Shown here piece by piece: positions 45,199 to 54,518 of a stretch of 64,000 nucleotides of DNA (positions are counted from its first letter, which is position 1; each line of letters begins with the position of its first letter). Where the stretch lies: NCBI GenBank assembly GCA_039714555.1, contig JBDLJB010000001.1, positions 1 to 64,000 of the forward strand, given 5' to 3'. The translations under genes were made by a program, and so were the position numbers. The stretch comes from Namhaeicola sp039714555 (GTDB lineage Bacteria > Bacteroidota > Bacteroidia > Flavobacteriales > Flavobacteriaceae). The notes under the pieces were generated by a model that was not told the DNA's origin, did not search any database, and worked only from the letters and a program-made list of their open reading frames with translations.

Positions 45199-47337
45199 TT
45201 AATGTTTAATATCGGTTTCTAATTCATTAATACCCATATTATAAAGTGTAAAACTAAAAATATCAGCATATTGTTCTATAGTTTTAGAAACAGGTGTTCC
45301 TGCCCCATGACCGGCCTTAGTTTCGATTCTGATCAAAACAGGATCATTACCAGATTGTTTTTCTTGTAATTCGGCAGCAAATTTAAAAGAGTGAGCAGGT
45401 ACAACACGATCATCATGATCACCGGTTGTAATCAGTGTAGCCGGATAACTTATGCCATCTTTAACATTATGAACCGGAGAATATCCTTTTAAATAATTAA
45501 ACATTTCTTCACTTTGTTCGGATGTTCCATAATCATAAGCCCATCCTGCACCGGCTGTAAAAGTGTGGTAACGTAACATATCTAAAACACCAACAGCAGG
45601 TAAAGCAACTTTCATTAGATCTGGTCGTTGTGTCATAACAGCTCCAACCAATAACCCTCCGTTTGAACCACCTTGAATTGCTAAATAATCACTTGATGTA
45701 TAGTTGTTCTTGATAAGGTACTCCGCTGCAGCGATAAAATCATCAAAAACATTTTGTTTTTTTGTTTGAGTTCCGGCATCATGCCATTCTTTACCATATT
45801 CACCACCACCACGGAGATTTGGTACTGCATAAATTCCACCTTTTTCTAGCCAAACTGCATTAGATATTCTAAACCTGGGTGTTAAACTAATATTAAATCC
45901 TCCATAACCATAAAGAATTGTTGGGTTTTTACCATTGAGAACGGTTCCTTTTTTATAAGTGATGATCATTGGTATTTTTGTACCATCTTTACTATTATAA
46001 AAAACTTGTTTTGATTCGTAATCATTGGAGTTAAAATCAATATTTGGTTTTTTATAAACTTCTGAAATTCCACTTCTAGGATTTAATTTATAAATTGTTG
46101 ATGGTGTTGTATAATTTGTAAAAGAAAAATACAGATCTTTATCTTCAAGTCTACCACCAAAACCACTGGCTGTTCCAATACCCGGTAATTTAATATCCCT
46201 AATTTTATTACCATCTTTGTTATATTGTAATATTTGTGAAACGGCATCTTTCATATATTTAGCAAAAAAGAAACCAGACCCGGTTGAAATATTCAAAACA
46301 TTTTCGGTTTCAGGAATAAAATCAACCCAATTATTTGGAGTAGGGTTATTTACAGATACTTTAACAACTTTACTATTTGGTGCATTTAAATTAGTTGAAA
46401 TAAATAAGTTATTTTCATCACTTTCAACTATATGACTATCACTATCAAAATTATCAACTATGGTTATTAATTTGCTATTTCCTTTTGTTAGATCTTTAAA
46501 ATACAACTCATTACCTGAAGTTGATATTGCTGCAGTTATTACTAAATATTTTTGGTTTTCAGTAACATAACCGTTAACATATCTACGTTTTTTATTTAAA
46601 CCAAAAATAACTTTATCATCTTTTTGTTTGGTGCCTAATTTGTGATAATATAATTTGTGTTGATCAGTTTTGGAAGAAAGTTCACTTCCCTTTGGTTTAT
46701 CATAGCTTGAGTAGAAAAATCCATCATTACCCATCCAAGACAATCCGCTAAACTTCACATCTTTAATGGTATCACTTAAGATCTTTTTGGAAACAGCTTC
46801 CATAACAATAACCTTTCTCCAATCTGAACCGCCTTCTGAAATTGCATAAGCAACTTTACTGCCATCTTTTGTAAAGGAAACATTACCCAATGAGGTAGTA
46901 CCATCTTTTGTAAAAGTATTTGGATTTAGAAATACTTCAGGGTTTTCTTTACCTTTTTGACGGTATAAAACACTTTGATTTTGTAATCCATCATTTTTAT
47001 AATAATAAGTATATTCACCTCTTTTATATGGTGCTGAATATTTTTCGTAGTTCCAAAGGTCTTCTAATCGTTTTTTAATATTATCTCTAAAAGGTATCTT
47101 ATTCAGGTAATCAAAAGTAACTTCATTTTCAGTTTTTACCCAGGCTTCAGTTTCTTTTGAACGATCGTTTTCCAACCAACGGTAAGGATCGTTCACTTCT
47201 GTTCCAAAATAGGTGTCAACCGTATTCACTTTTTTGGTTTTAGGATATTTTAATGACATTTGAGAGTTTTGTGCAATTATTTGATTTGTAGAAAAAATAA
47301 ATACAAATATTAATGCAATATTAATTAGTGTTTTCAT
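45199..47337 (-). CDS. Prolyl oligopeptidase family serine peptidase, exported
   Basis: A 712-residue S9A peptidase. Met at 47337 (MKTLINIALIFVFIFSTNQIIAQ) begins a clear signal peptide and is chosen over an in-frame codon at 47397. A beta-propeller occupies roughly residues 60-435. The alpha/beta-hydrolase domain holds the nucleophile S558 in GGSNGG, the Asp in TTGDHDDRVVP and the His in KAGHGAG. Predicted location is the periplasm. It cleaves short peptides after proline. The gene stands alone with a terminator after it. Confidence 0.94.
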   Translation of the reverse strand: MKTLINIALIFVFIFSTNQIIAQNSQMSLKYPKTKKVNTVDTYFGTEVNDPYRWLENDRSKETEAWVKTENEVTFDYLNKIPFRDNIKKRLEDLWNYEKYSAPYKRGEYTYYYKNDGLQNQSVLYRQKGKENPEVFLNPNTFTKDGTTSLGNVSFTKDGSKVAYAISEGGSDWRKVIVMEAVSKKILSDTIKDVKFSGLSWMGNDGFFYSSYDKPKGSELSSKTDQHKLYYHKLGTKQKDDKVIFGLNKKRRYVNGYVTENQKYLVITAAISTSGNELYFKDLTKGNSKLITIVDNFDSDSHIVESDENNLFISTNLNAPNSKVVKVSVNNPTPNNWVDFIPETENVLNISTGSGFFFAKYMKDAVSQILQYNKDGNKIRDIKLPGIGTASGFGGRLEDKDLYFSFTNYTTPSTIYKLNPRSGISEVYKKPNIDFNSNDYESKQVFYNSKDGTKIPMIITYKKGTVLNGKNPTILYGYGGFNISLTPRFRISNAVWLEKGGIYAVPNLRGGGEYGKEWHDAGTQTKKQNVFDDFIAAAEYLIKNNYTSSDYLAIQGGSNGGLLVGAVMTQRPDLMKVALPAVGVLDMLRYHTFTAGAGWAYDYGTSEQSEEMFNYLKGYSPVHNVKDGISYPATLITTGDHDDRVVPAHSFKFAAELQEKQSGNDPVLIRIETKAGHGAGTPVSKTIEQYADIFSFTLYNMGINELETDIKH

Positions 47338-47419
47338 AGAGTTTAATTTATTAAATATTATGTGATAAAGATATAAAATGACATTTATATGAAACACATT
47401 TAATGTTAAAAATGTTATT

Positions 47420-48304
47420 TTAATTTACTGCGTTTACACAGGCAATTTTATCACCTAAAAATTGTTTTAAAGTTGCTTCAATACCATTCTTTAATGTTAT
47501 GGTTGATGAAGGGCAACCGTTACAGGCACCTTGTAAAACAACATTAACTGTTTTTGTATTTTCATCATAAGACTGAAATTGAATATTTCCACCGTCAATT
47601 GCAACTGCAGGTTTGATATATTCGTTTAACAGACTCACAATTTGTTTTGAAGTTTCATCATTGGTATGTGTATATTTATCAGAATTTGAATCAATTTGCT
47701 GAGCTAATTTTGGTTCGAAATCATTAGAAATTACATTCTTATCACCTTGTAAATATTCTTTAAGAAAATCGCGAATAGCATTATTAACTTCAAACCATTC
47801 TAAGCTATTATCTTTTGTGATTGAAATATAATTTTGTGATATAAAAACTTCTTTTACAAAAGGATATTCAAACAATTCGAAAGCTAGAGGCACATCTTTT
47901 GCATCAGTAATATTTGTAATTTCAATACTTTGAGAAGTCAAGAATTTATTGGTTACAAACTTTTGAGTATTAGGATTTGGTGTACTTTCAGCAAAAACTT
48001 CAATAGTTGTATTTTTACTTTCACTAAATATTGGTTTGTTTTGAGTTAAATAGCCTTCTAAAATACCTTTAAGATCATCTTGTACTTCTTTCCATTCAAC
48101 CATATCAAAACGTTCAAGAGCAATAAAATTAGCTGTTATATATACTTTTTTTACAAAAGGTAATCTAAAAAGATGTTGTGATAAGGGAGAGTTTTTTGCA
48201 TCTTCAATAGAATGATACTCAAAACTACTTTCTGTTAATATATGATCGGCTACAAATTTTATTATTTTTGAATCATCAGTGGTTTCAATAGTTATTTTTG
48301 ACAT
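47420..48304 (-). CDS. Nfu-type iron-sulfur scaffold protein with duplicated N-terminal domain
   Basis: A 294-residue protein with three parts: Nfu N-terminal-like domain A (about residues 1-92), a second copy B (about 103-192), and a C-terminal NifU domain with GACNGCPSST (C261, C264) that binds a [4Fe-4S] cluster for transfer to target proteins. Copies A and B share a pattern such as FRLPFVKKVYI / FEYPFVKEVFI and VEWKEVQDDLKGIL / LEWFEVNNAIRDFL. The gene is divergent from the gamma-carbonic anhydrase-like gene. Confidence 0.9.
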   Translation of the reverse strand: MSKITIETTDDSKIIKFVADHILTESSFEYHSIEDAKNSPLSQHLFRLPFVKKVYITANFIALERFDMVEWKEVQDDLKGILEGYLTQNKPIFSESKNTTIEVFAESTPNPNTQKFVTNKFLTSQSIEITNITDAKDVPLAFELFEYPFVKEVFISQNYISITKDNSLEWFEVNNAIRDFLKEYLQGDKNVISNDFEPKLAQQIDSNSDKYTHTNDETSKQIVSLLNEYIKPAVAIDGGNIQFQSYDENTKTVNVVLQGACNGCPSSTITLKNGIEATLKQFLGDKIACVNAVN

Positions 48305-48325
48305 TTTTTAATTTTTTTAGTAAGG

Positions 48326-48333
48326 CAAAAATA
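48326..48333 (-). promoter_or_regulatory. Candidate -7 element for the Nfu gene
   Basis: Minus strand TATTTTTG fits TAnnTTTG, 21 bases before the ATG. Confidence 0.4.
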
Positions 48334-48349
48334 CAAAAGAATTATTGTC

Positions 48350-48357
48350 TAATTTTG
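48350..48357 (+). promoter_or_regulatory. Candidate -7 element for the gamma-carbonic anhydrase-like gene
   Basis: TAATTTTG fits TAnnTTTG, 25 bases before the ATG at 48383. It forms a divergent pair with the Nfu element in a 78-base gap. Confidence 0.4.
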
Positions 48358-48382
48358 AATAAAATGTTAAAGAAGTAATTTT

Positions 48383-48892
48383 ATGATTATTAAAGAAATT
48401 AGAGGTATTAGGCCAATTTTTGGTAAAGATTGTTTTTTAGCAGAAAATGCTGTAATTATAGGTGAAGTAATTATGGGTGATCATTGTAGTGTTTGGTATA
48501 ATGCTGTTATAAGAGGTGATGTTCATTATATTAAAATAGGTAATAAGGTAAATATTCAGGATGGTGCTGTAATTCATGCAACTTATAAAACTTCTCCTAC
48601 AAACATTGGAAATAGAGTCTCAATTGCTCATAATGCTATAGTTCATGGTTGTACCATTCACGATAATGTTTTGATTGGTATGGGTGCCATTATTATGGAT
48701 GATTGTATTGTTGAAAGCAATTGTATTATTGCTGCCGGGGCAGTTGTTACTAAGAATACAATTATAGAATCTGGTAGTATTTATGCAGGTGTTCCTGCAA
48801 AAAAAGTAAAAAAAATCAGCACAGAATTATTAACAGGTGAAATTGAAAGAATAGCCGATAATTATATAAAATATGCTGGTTGGTACAAATAA
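48383..48892 (+). CDS. Gamma-carbonic anhydrase family (left-handed beta-helix) protein
   Basis: A 169-residue hexapeptide-repeat protein. Repeats such as VIMGDHCSVWYNAVIRGDVHYIKIG and the HAT / IAHNAIVHGC positions supply three His residues that match the zinc site of gamma-class carbonic anhydrases (PaaY/YrdA group). RGD and the terminal helix EIERIADNYIKYAGWY also fit. Catalytic activity in this subgroup is variable. It stands alone and is closed by a strong terminator. Confidence 0.92.
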   Translation: MIIKEIRGIRPIFGKDCFLAENAVIIGEVIMGDHCSVWYNAVIRGDVHYIKIGNKVNIQDGAVIHATYKTSPTNIGNRVSIAHNAIVHGCTIHDNVLIGMGAIIMDDCIVESNCIIAAGAVVTKNTIIESGSIYAGVPAKKVKKISTELLTGEIERIADNYIKYAGWYK

Positions 48893-48921
48893 AAAATACT
48901 GCCTAACAGGCAGTATTTTTT
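48891..48921. terminator. Bidirectional intrinsic terminator
   Basis: 14-bp perfect stem AAAAAATACTGCCT / AGGCAGTATTTTTT (48891-48904, 48908-48921) with an AAC loop. The left arm overlaps the stop codon of the plus gene. On the minus strand it serves the ompH gene ending at 48939. Confidence 0.9.
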
Positions 48922-48938
48922 AAATTATTTTATTAGAA

Positions 48939-49442
48939 TTATAGTCCTAATTTAGTTTTTACTGCTGATAATAAATCTTCACCTTCATAAACTAAAAGCC
49001 CTTTACCTGGAGAAGAATCTAATACATATTGAAATCCTTTTTCTTTAGCTACAGCATTTACTGCATTTTGAGCTTTTTCAAGAATTGGTTTTAATAGATC
49101 AAAACGCTTTTTTTGAATTTCTTGATCAGCTGTTTGACCGTATTTTTGAATTCTTAACTGTAATTCTTCAACTTCTTTTTGACGTTTTCCATTTTCTACA
49201 TCAGTTTGTGTTGCAGCTTCTTCACTATACTTTTTTAGTTTAGCTTGTAAAGCTGTAGCTTGAGTTTTGTACTCTGCTGCATAAGTTTCAGATAATTTTT
49301 TTAGCTCACTTTCCATAGTTTTTGCTTCTGGCATTGCCATCAATAATTTTTCGCTGTCAATATGAGCTACTTTTTGAGCCTGAGCAAAATTAACTCCCAT
49401 AAATAGTACTAATACTAATAATAAATTTCTAACTAGTTTCAT
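48939..49442 (-). CDS. OmpH/Skp family periplasmic chaperone (short)
   Basis: A 167-residue chaperone for outer-membrane proteins. The signal peptide ends at GVNFAQA; the mature part starts QKVAHIDSEKLL, then a long charged coiled coil (about residues 45-120) and a C-terminal beta segment (FQYVLDSSPGKGLLVYEGEDLL). It is the last gene of the bamA cluster and a paralogue of the gene upstream. Confidence 0.93.
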   Translation of the reverse strand: MKLVRNLLLVLVLFMGVNFAQAQKVAHIDSEKLLMAMPEAKTMESELKKLSETYAAEYKTQATALQAKLKKYSEEAATQTDVENGKRQKEVEELQLRIQKYGQTADQEIQKKRFDLLKPILEKAQNAVNAVAKEKGFQYVLDSSPGKGLLVYEGEDLLSAVKTKLGL

Positions 49443-49489
49443 TTTAAAATAATTTGTTAATAATAATTTTTTGTAATACTCTTTTTAAT

Positions 49490-50368
49490 TTAATTGTCGT
49501 CATTTATAATTTCATCACGCTTTTTATTGCGTTCTTCAATTTCTTTAAGTTTAGCAGCTCTTCTTTCTTCGGATACTCTTTTAAGAGAATCTCTTAATTT
49601 TTCACGTGCTTCTTGTTGTTCTTTAATTCTCAATTTTAGAGCAGCTCTTTTAGCTTCTTTCTCATCTAATTTTTTTTGAGCTTCCTGTTGTTTAATAGCT
49701 TCAGGGTCTGTTAAAATTTCTCCTTCACCAACTGTATCATCAGATATAATTTCAGCATCATCAGTATCAACATTAATAACATCAATATTTTTATTATTTG
49801 CTGCATTTGTAATGCGTTCATTTTTTTGATCTTGAATAGTTTTTCTTTTCCTATCTTTTACAATAGTATTTAAAACCAACTCGCTAATATCAAATTTATT
49901 GTTGCTGTAAAGCATGATTAAATCACTTGATTTATCAAGTACAAAATCGTATTTTTTTCTAACTGCAATTGCTTGAATGGCATTAAAAACCTGATCTTGA
50001 ACAGGTTTTACAAACTGTTTACGCATTCTAAATAAATCACCTTCAGCACCAAAATAAGCGGTTTGCAATTTTTTTAATTCTTGTTGTTTAATTATGATAT
50101 CCTCTTCACGTTCATTGATCATTTCTTTGGTCAATAATGCTTTTTCATTATTTAAACTTGTATTTAGGTCATCTATCTCAGTTGAAAGTTGATCTAATTT
50201 TTGTTGCCAAACTTTTACTTTTTCATTCAATCGTGATTGTGCTTCGGTATATTCGGGAACATTCTCTAAAATATAATCCATATCAATATAGGCAATCCTT
50301 TGAGGTTTTTGACCAAAAGCCAAAGAACATACTATAAATGTTGCGATAAAAATTGTTTTTTTTATCAT
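49490..50368 (-). CDS. OmpH/Skp family periplasmic chaperone (long, with charged C-terminal tail)
   Basis: A 292-residue Skp-like protein. The signal peptide ends SLAFGQ, followed by RIAYIDMDYILENVPEY and the coiled-coil tentacles (about 40-115), then the FVLDKSSDLIMLYS strand. After about residue 180 comes a highly charged, probably unstructured or helical extension (KLDEKEAKRAALKLRIKEQ...), absent from the 167-residue paralogue. It lies between bamA and the short ompH gene, so both chaperones probably escort substrates to BamA. Confidence 0.92.
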   Translation of the reverse strand: MIKKTIFIATFIVCSLAFGQKPQRIAYIDMDYILENVPEYTEAQSRLNEKVKVWQQKLDQLSTEIDDLNTSLNNEKALLTKEMINEREEDIIIKQQELKKLQTAYFGAEGDLFRMRKQFVKPVQDQVFNAIQAIAVRKKYDFVLDKSSDLIMLYSNNKFDISELVLNTIVKDRKRKTIQDQKNERITNAANNKNIDVINVDTDDAEIISDDTVGEGEILTDPEAIKQQEAQKKLDEKEAKRAALKLRIKEQQEAREKLRDSLKRVSEERRAAKLKEIEERNKKRDEIINDDN

Positions 50369-50431
50369 AATTTAATTAGTATTTGAAAATATCGTGCCAA
50401 AATTAAATTCATAGCAAATATACTAAATTAC

Positions 50432-52993
50432 TTAAAATTGTTGACCGATTATGAAATGTGTTTGCCATCCGGACTTTTCTAATGTTCCAGGTATATTATC
50501 AAATCCATAACCAAAGTCAATACCTAATAGACCAAAGGCAGGCATAAATACTCTAATACCGGCTCCTGCCGATCGTTTTAATACAAAAGGTTTGAAATTT
50601 TGGAAACTATTAAATGAGTTACCACCCTCTAAAAATGTTAAAGCATAAATTGATGCAGATGGTTTTAATGTTATCGCATATCTTAATTCAAAAGAAATTT
50701 TATTATAAACTGTACCACCTGTTACTGATGTTAAACTAGAATTTGGATATCCCCTTAAAGCGACAACTTGCCTTCCGTCAAACTGACCTGTAGCCATTCC
50801 ATCACCACCAACATAAAAACGTTCAAAAGGTGAAACACCAATATCATCATTATAAGCACCTAAAAACCCAAATTCAGCATTTGACATTAACACTAGATCT
50901 TTCCAAATTTGAGTAAACCATCTACCTGTAAAATTAATTTTATAATATTCTAACCACTCAAATTTTTCTTCATCATCCATATCGGTATAATCCTTATCAT
51001 TGAAAGAAGAATAAGGCGGAGTTACTTCGGCGGTAACATTAAATTGTGATCCTTGCCTAGGATAAATCGGACTAGGACCAGCAGAATTTCTTCCAAAATT
51101 TACTGCAAAATTAATGTTATTTGAAATACCATTATTATAACCAAAAGTTGATAAAAAGAAATTTTGAAGGTCAAATCTTTGATAATTTAAAGATGTAGAT
51201 AATGTAAAATAGTCATCAGGCCATTTTAATCTTTGGCTTAACCCAATAGATGCACCTGTAATGTCTAAACGTTGGTTTTTATCAACATCGCGTTCATAAG
51301 GATTATAAGAGTATTGACGAGAATTATAGATAGAAAAATTAAAACCTTTTGGACGTTTACCTCCCCACCATGGTTCGGAAAATGATAAGCTATAGGTTCT
51401 TGAGAATTTACTTGCTTGTAACCTTAATGAAATACTTTGGCCATCTCCTCTTGGTACAGGTTTGTATTCTTCTAAATTAAAAATATTTTTAATTGAAAAA
51501 TTATTAAAAGATAAGGCTAGGGTTCCAACAAATGCACCACCGCCATAACCCCCTTGTAATTCAATCTGACTTGAACCCTTTTCAGATAAACTGTATTCAA
51601 TATCGGTTGTTTTTTCCTGATAATTTGGATTTACATCTGGTACTATATTTTCAGCATCGATATATCCAAGTTGACCTAATTCACGAATAGAACGTATAAT
51701 GTTAGATTTACTGAACAAATCACCGGGGCGAGTCCATATTTCACGATATAAAACATGATCATTAGTTACATCATTACCGGCAACAGTAACTTTATTGATA
51801 GTTGCAGCTTCATCTTCAATAATTCTAACTTCTATATCAATTGTATTATTTTCGGCGCTGGTTTCAACCAAGTTTACTCTTGAAAACAAATAACCATTGT
51901 CTAAATAAGTATTGGTTATATCTTTTGAATCGGGAGAACCATCACCTTTTACACGTTCATTTAGAAGTTTACCATTATAAGTAACACCATCCTCAATTTG
52001 TAATAAGCTTTGTAATTGTTGGTCAGTGAAAACAGTGTTTCCTAAAAAGCTAATTTCACCAAATTTATACCGTTCACCTTCTTTAACTGTAATATCAAGA
52101 TTAATTGTATTATCATCATTGAAAGAAATGGAATCTTTAATTATTACGGCATCTCTAAATCCTTTTTCTTGGTATTTTTCAACCACTTTATTTAGATCTT
52201 CAGTATATAGATCTTCAACAAGTTTTGAGGGTTTAAAGATATTTATGATTGTATTTTCTTTAGTTTTTTTAAGTTGTCTTTGTAGTTTTTTATCATCTAA
52301 AACCTTATTACCATGAAAAGTAATATTTTTAATTTTAACTTTTTCACCTTTGTCAACCAATATTAAAGCATCTTGTATATTTGTATTAGAAGTGTCAGGT
52401 TTAGTATTAATGGTAACTTTAGTGTTTAAAAATCCTTTTTCTTTATATTTTTCTTCAATTTGATTTTTAGTTGTAGTAATTAAGTTTTCGGTAAGCATTG
52501 AACCTTTTTGAAACTCAATTTCTTTGGTCAACTCTTCTAATTTCGATTTTTTAACACCTTTTATTGTTACTTCTCCAACTTTATCTAACTCTGAAACTTC
52601 TATTTCTAAATAAATTGTATCACCATCAATTTTGGTAGCATAAACATCAACATTGCTAAATAATTTAGAGTTCCATAGTTTCTTAATGGTACCTGTTAAT
52701 TTATCTCCAGGAATTTTTATCACCTGACCCGCTACAAGTCCGGAAAAAATCAAAATAGATTGTTCTGAAATGGTTTGATTTCCCGTAACGGTAACACTCC
52801 CTATGGTATAGGTTTTTGGTTTATTTAAATTGAGTGGAATTGTAATATCTTCTTTAACAGGAATTGTATCAATAACAGTAGAAACTGGAGTTATCGTGTC
52901 AATTTTTTGCACAATATCTTGATTTTGTGCTGTTATAGTTATCATTGTCCAAATCAAAAAAAGTGGAAAAATGCCGGCTTTTATCTTATTCAT
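50432..52993 (-). CDS. bamA: Outer-membrane protein assembly factor BamA
   Basis: Essential insertase for outer-membrane beta-barrels. The chosen Met at 52993 (MNKIKAGIFPLFLIWTMITITAQ) gives a signal peptide and an 853-residue protein; an upstream in-frame ATG at 53128 lies inside uppS and is not credible. POTRA domains occupy about residues 65-440, and the C-terminal 16-strand barrel contains VALRGYP (the RGF-type loop-6 motif, here RGY) and ends in THFIIGQQF with terminal Phe. It overlaps the uppS 3' end by 8 bases, indicating coupled translation. Confidence 0.96.
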   Translation of the reverse strand: MNKIKAGIFPLFLIWTMITITAQNQDIVQKIDTITPVSTVIDTIPVKEDITIPLNLNKPKTYTIGSVTVTGNQTISEQSILIFSGLVAGQVIKIPGDKLTGTIKKLWNSKLFSNVDVYATKIDGDTIYLEIEVSELDKVGEVTIKGVKKSKLEELTKEIEFQKGSMLTENLITTTKNQIEEKYKEKGFLNTKVTINTKPDTSNTNIQDALILVDKGEKVKIKNITFHGNKVLDDKKLQRQLKKTKENTIINIFKPSKLVEDLYTEDLNKVVEKYQEKGFRDAVIIKDSISFNDDNTINLDITVKEGERYKFGEISFLGNTVFTDQQLQSLLQIEDGVTYNGKLLNERVKGDGSPDSKDITNTYLDNGYLFSRVNLVETSAENNTIDIEVRIIEDEAATINKVTVAGNDVTNDHVLYREIWTRPGDLFSKSNIIRSIRELGQLGYIDAENIVPDVNPNYQEKTTDIEYSLSEKGSSQIELQGGYGGGAFVGTLALSFNNFSIKNIFNLEEYKPVPRGDGQSISLRLQASKFSRTYSLSFSEPWWGGKRPKGFNFSIYNSRQYSYNPYERDVDKNQRLDITGASIGLSQRLKWPDDYFTLSTSLNYQRFDLQNFFLSTFGYNNGISNNINFAVNFGRNSAGPSPIYPRQGSQFNVTAEVTPPYSSFNDKDYTDMDDEEKFEWLEYYKINFTGRWFTQIWKDLVLMSNAEFGFLGAYNDDIGVSPFERFYVGGDGMATGQFDGRQVVALRGYPNSSLTSVTGGTVYNKISFELRYAITLKPSASIYALTFLEGGNSFNSFQNFKPFVLKRSAGAGIRVFMPAFGLLGIDFGYGFDNIPGTLEKSGWQTHFIIGQQF

Positions 52994-53738
52994 TAATGTT
53001 TTCAATTTGTTCACTAGTTTTTCCAAATCTTCTTTCTCTACTTTGGTAATTGATAATTGCTTTATAAAAATCTTCTTTCTTAAAATCTGGCCATAATACC
53101 TCTGTAAAATAAAATTCGGCATAGGCAATTTGCCAAAGTAAAAAATTGCTTATTCGCAATTCACCGCTGGTTCTTATTAAAAAATCAACGTCGGGCAAAG
53201 TAAATGTATATAAATGGTTATTTATAATTTTTTCATCAATTTCTTCGGTTTTAAGTTCATTATTAACAATTTTTTTAGAAATTTTTTTGAAAGCATTTAT
53301 AATTTCTTCTCTCGAACCGTAATTTAGTGCTAAGGTTAAAGTTAAGTGTGAATTGTTTTTTGTTATTTCAATGGTATCTTTTAACTCTTTTTTAGCTTTA
53401 TCAGGAAGTTTTTCAATGTTACCAATGGTTTGTAATTTTACATTGTTTTTTTGAAAAGTTGGAAGTTCTTTTTTTAGAGAGTTAACTAAAATACTCATCA
53501 AAGTATCTACTTCAGATTTTGGGCGATTCCAATTTTCAGTTGAAAATGTATATAAAGTAAGCGCCTCAATATTTAATTCTGCAGCAGCTTCAACAGTTTC
53601 TCTAACTGCATTTACACCTTTTCTATGACCTAAAACCCGAGTTAAACCACGTTTTTTCGCCCATCTTCCATTGCCGTCCATGATTACAGCAACATGCTTG
53701 GGTAAAAATTTGTTATTTATTTTTGATTTTAAACTCAT
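52986..53738 (-). CDS. uppS: Undecaprenyl diphosphate synthase (isoprenyl transferase)
   Basis: cis-Prenyltransferase making the C55 lipid carrier for peptidoglycan and O-antigen. The 250 residues include VAVIMDGNGRWAKKRG (catalytic D21), GHRKG, LTLYTFSTENWNRP and the C-terminal DFLIRTSGELRISNFLLWQ with RxSxExRxSN. The final 8 bases overlap the bamA start. It is 8 bases downstream of the DUF6089 gene. Confidence 0.97.
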   Translation of the reverse strand: MSLKSKINNKFLPKHVAVIMDGNGRWAKKRGLTRVLGHRKGVNAVRETVEAAAELNIEALTLYTFSTENWNRPKSEVDTLMSILVNSLKKELPTFQKNNVKLQTIGNIEKLPDKAKKELKDTIEITKNNSHLTLTLALNYGSREEIINAFKKISKKIVNNELKTEEIDEKIINNHLYTFTLPDVDFLIRTSGELRISNFLLWQIAYAEFYFTEVLWPDFKKEDFYKAIINYQSRERRFGKTSEQIENINE

Positions 53739-53746
53739 GTTTTATA

Positions 53747-54412
53747 TTAAAATTTTCCGGTATAGCAACCTTCTCTACCAAATGCATAAACAACAGTTAT
53801 ACCTGTAAAAACATACCAATCATTTCCGCTAGAATTATTAATAATATTTCCAAAATCATCTTCAATAGGATAATATCCGTCAATATCATCTTTAAAAGTA
53901 TATCTAAATGAGGTTTCTAAAGCAATACCCACATTATTAGCTAAACGCATTTTATAACCCAATCCAAAAGGCATTGTATAATTAAAGGTTCTGCCTTTTT
54001 CTCGCGTATCATAATTTGAAATGGCAGCTTCAACTATTATATAGGGCGTATTGGTATGACCAATTTTTGATAAATTATATTTAAAGAAATTAAATTCAAT
54101 TCCAGCTGCAACTTCATGAACAGAATTGCTAAAATATAAATTTCGATATTCTCTAAAAGAATTTCCTGATTTTGCATCATCTCCAGAAACTTTTGCATAG
54201 GTATAAGTTGCTCTTAAACTGAATCTGGGATGCATATTCCACTTGTAAATTCCTCCTACTGCATAATTATTAGGGAAAATATAGTAGGTGCTTCCAATGT
54301 CACCAATATAATTACTGCCACCTAAAAATACGCCTAACTCATTGATTTGAGCTATAGTAGTTGTAGTACTAAAGAAAAAGATTGTTAATATTAGTATATA
54401 TTTTTTCATCAT
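53747..54412 (-). CDS. DUF6089 family outer-membrane beta-barrel protein
   Basis: A 221-residue exported protein recognisable as DUF6089. The signal peptide ends TTTIAQ. ELGVFLGGSNYIGDIG opens a series of amphipathic strands typical of a small 8-strand barrel, with several aromatic girdle positions (YIFPNNYAVGGIYKWN, FSLRATYTYAKVSGDD). It is encoded at a fixed place upstream of uppS and bamA in flavobacteria, which suggests a link with outer-membrane biogenesis. The function is unknown. A TATATTTG -7 element is just upstream on the minus strand. Confidence 0.87.
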   Translation of the reverse strand: MMKKYILILTIFFFSTTTTIAQINELGVFLGGSNYIGDIGSTYYIFPNNYAVGGIYKWNMHPRFSLRATYTYAKVSGDDAKSGNSFREYRNLYFSNSVHEVAAGIEFNFFKYNLSKIGHTNTPYIIVEAAISNYDTREKGRTFNYTMPFGLGYKMRLANNVGIALETSFRYTFKDDIDGYYPIEDDFGNIINNSSGNDWYVFTGITVVYAFGREGCYTGKF

Positions 54413-54425
54413 AAAAAATAGTTTG

Positions 54426-54433
54426 CAAATATA
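54426..54433 (-). promoter_or_regulatory. Candidate -7 element before DUF6089-uppS-bamA-ompH
   Basis: Minus strand TATATTTG matches TAnnTTTG, 13 bases before the ATG. The 106-base gap after nadK allows an internal promoter for the envelope genes. No -33 TTG at the right distance. Confidence 0.35.
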
Positions 54434-54518
54434 TAAAAATACATTTGCTTTTAAATGGATTCAATGGTCTTTTTTAATAACAGTATTTTAAGCGTAAAAT
54501 TGTTTTATAAATTGAATT

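Noticed and set aside
52994..53128. N-terminal extension of bamA from an ATG at 53128
   Set aside because: It would overlap uppS by more than 140 bases and place 45 residues before a clear signal peptide.
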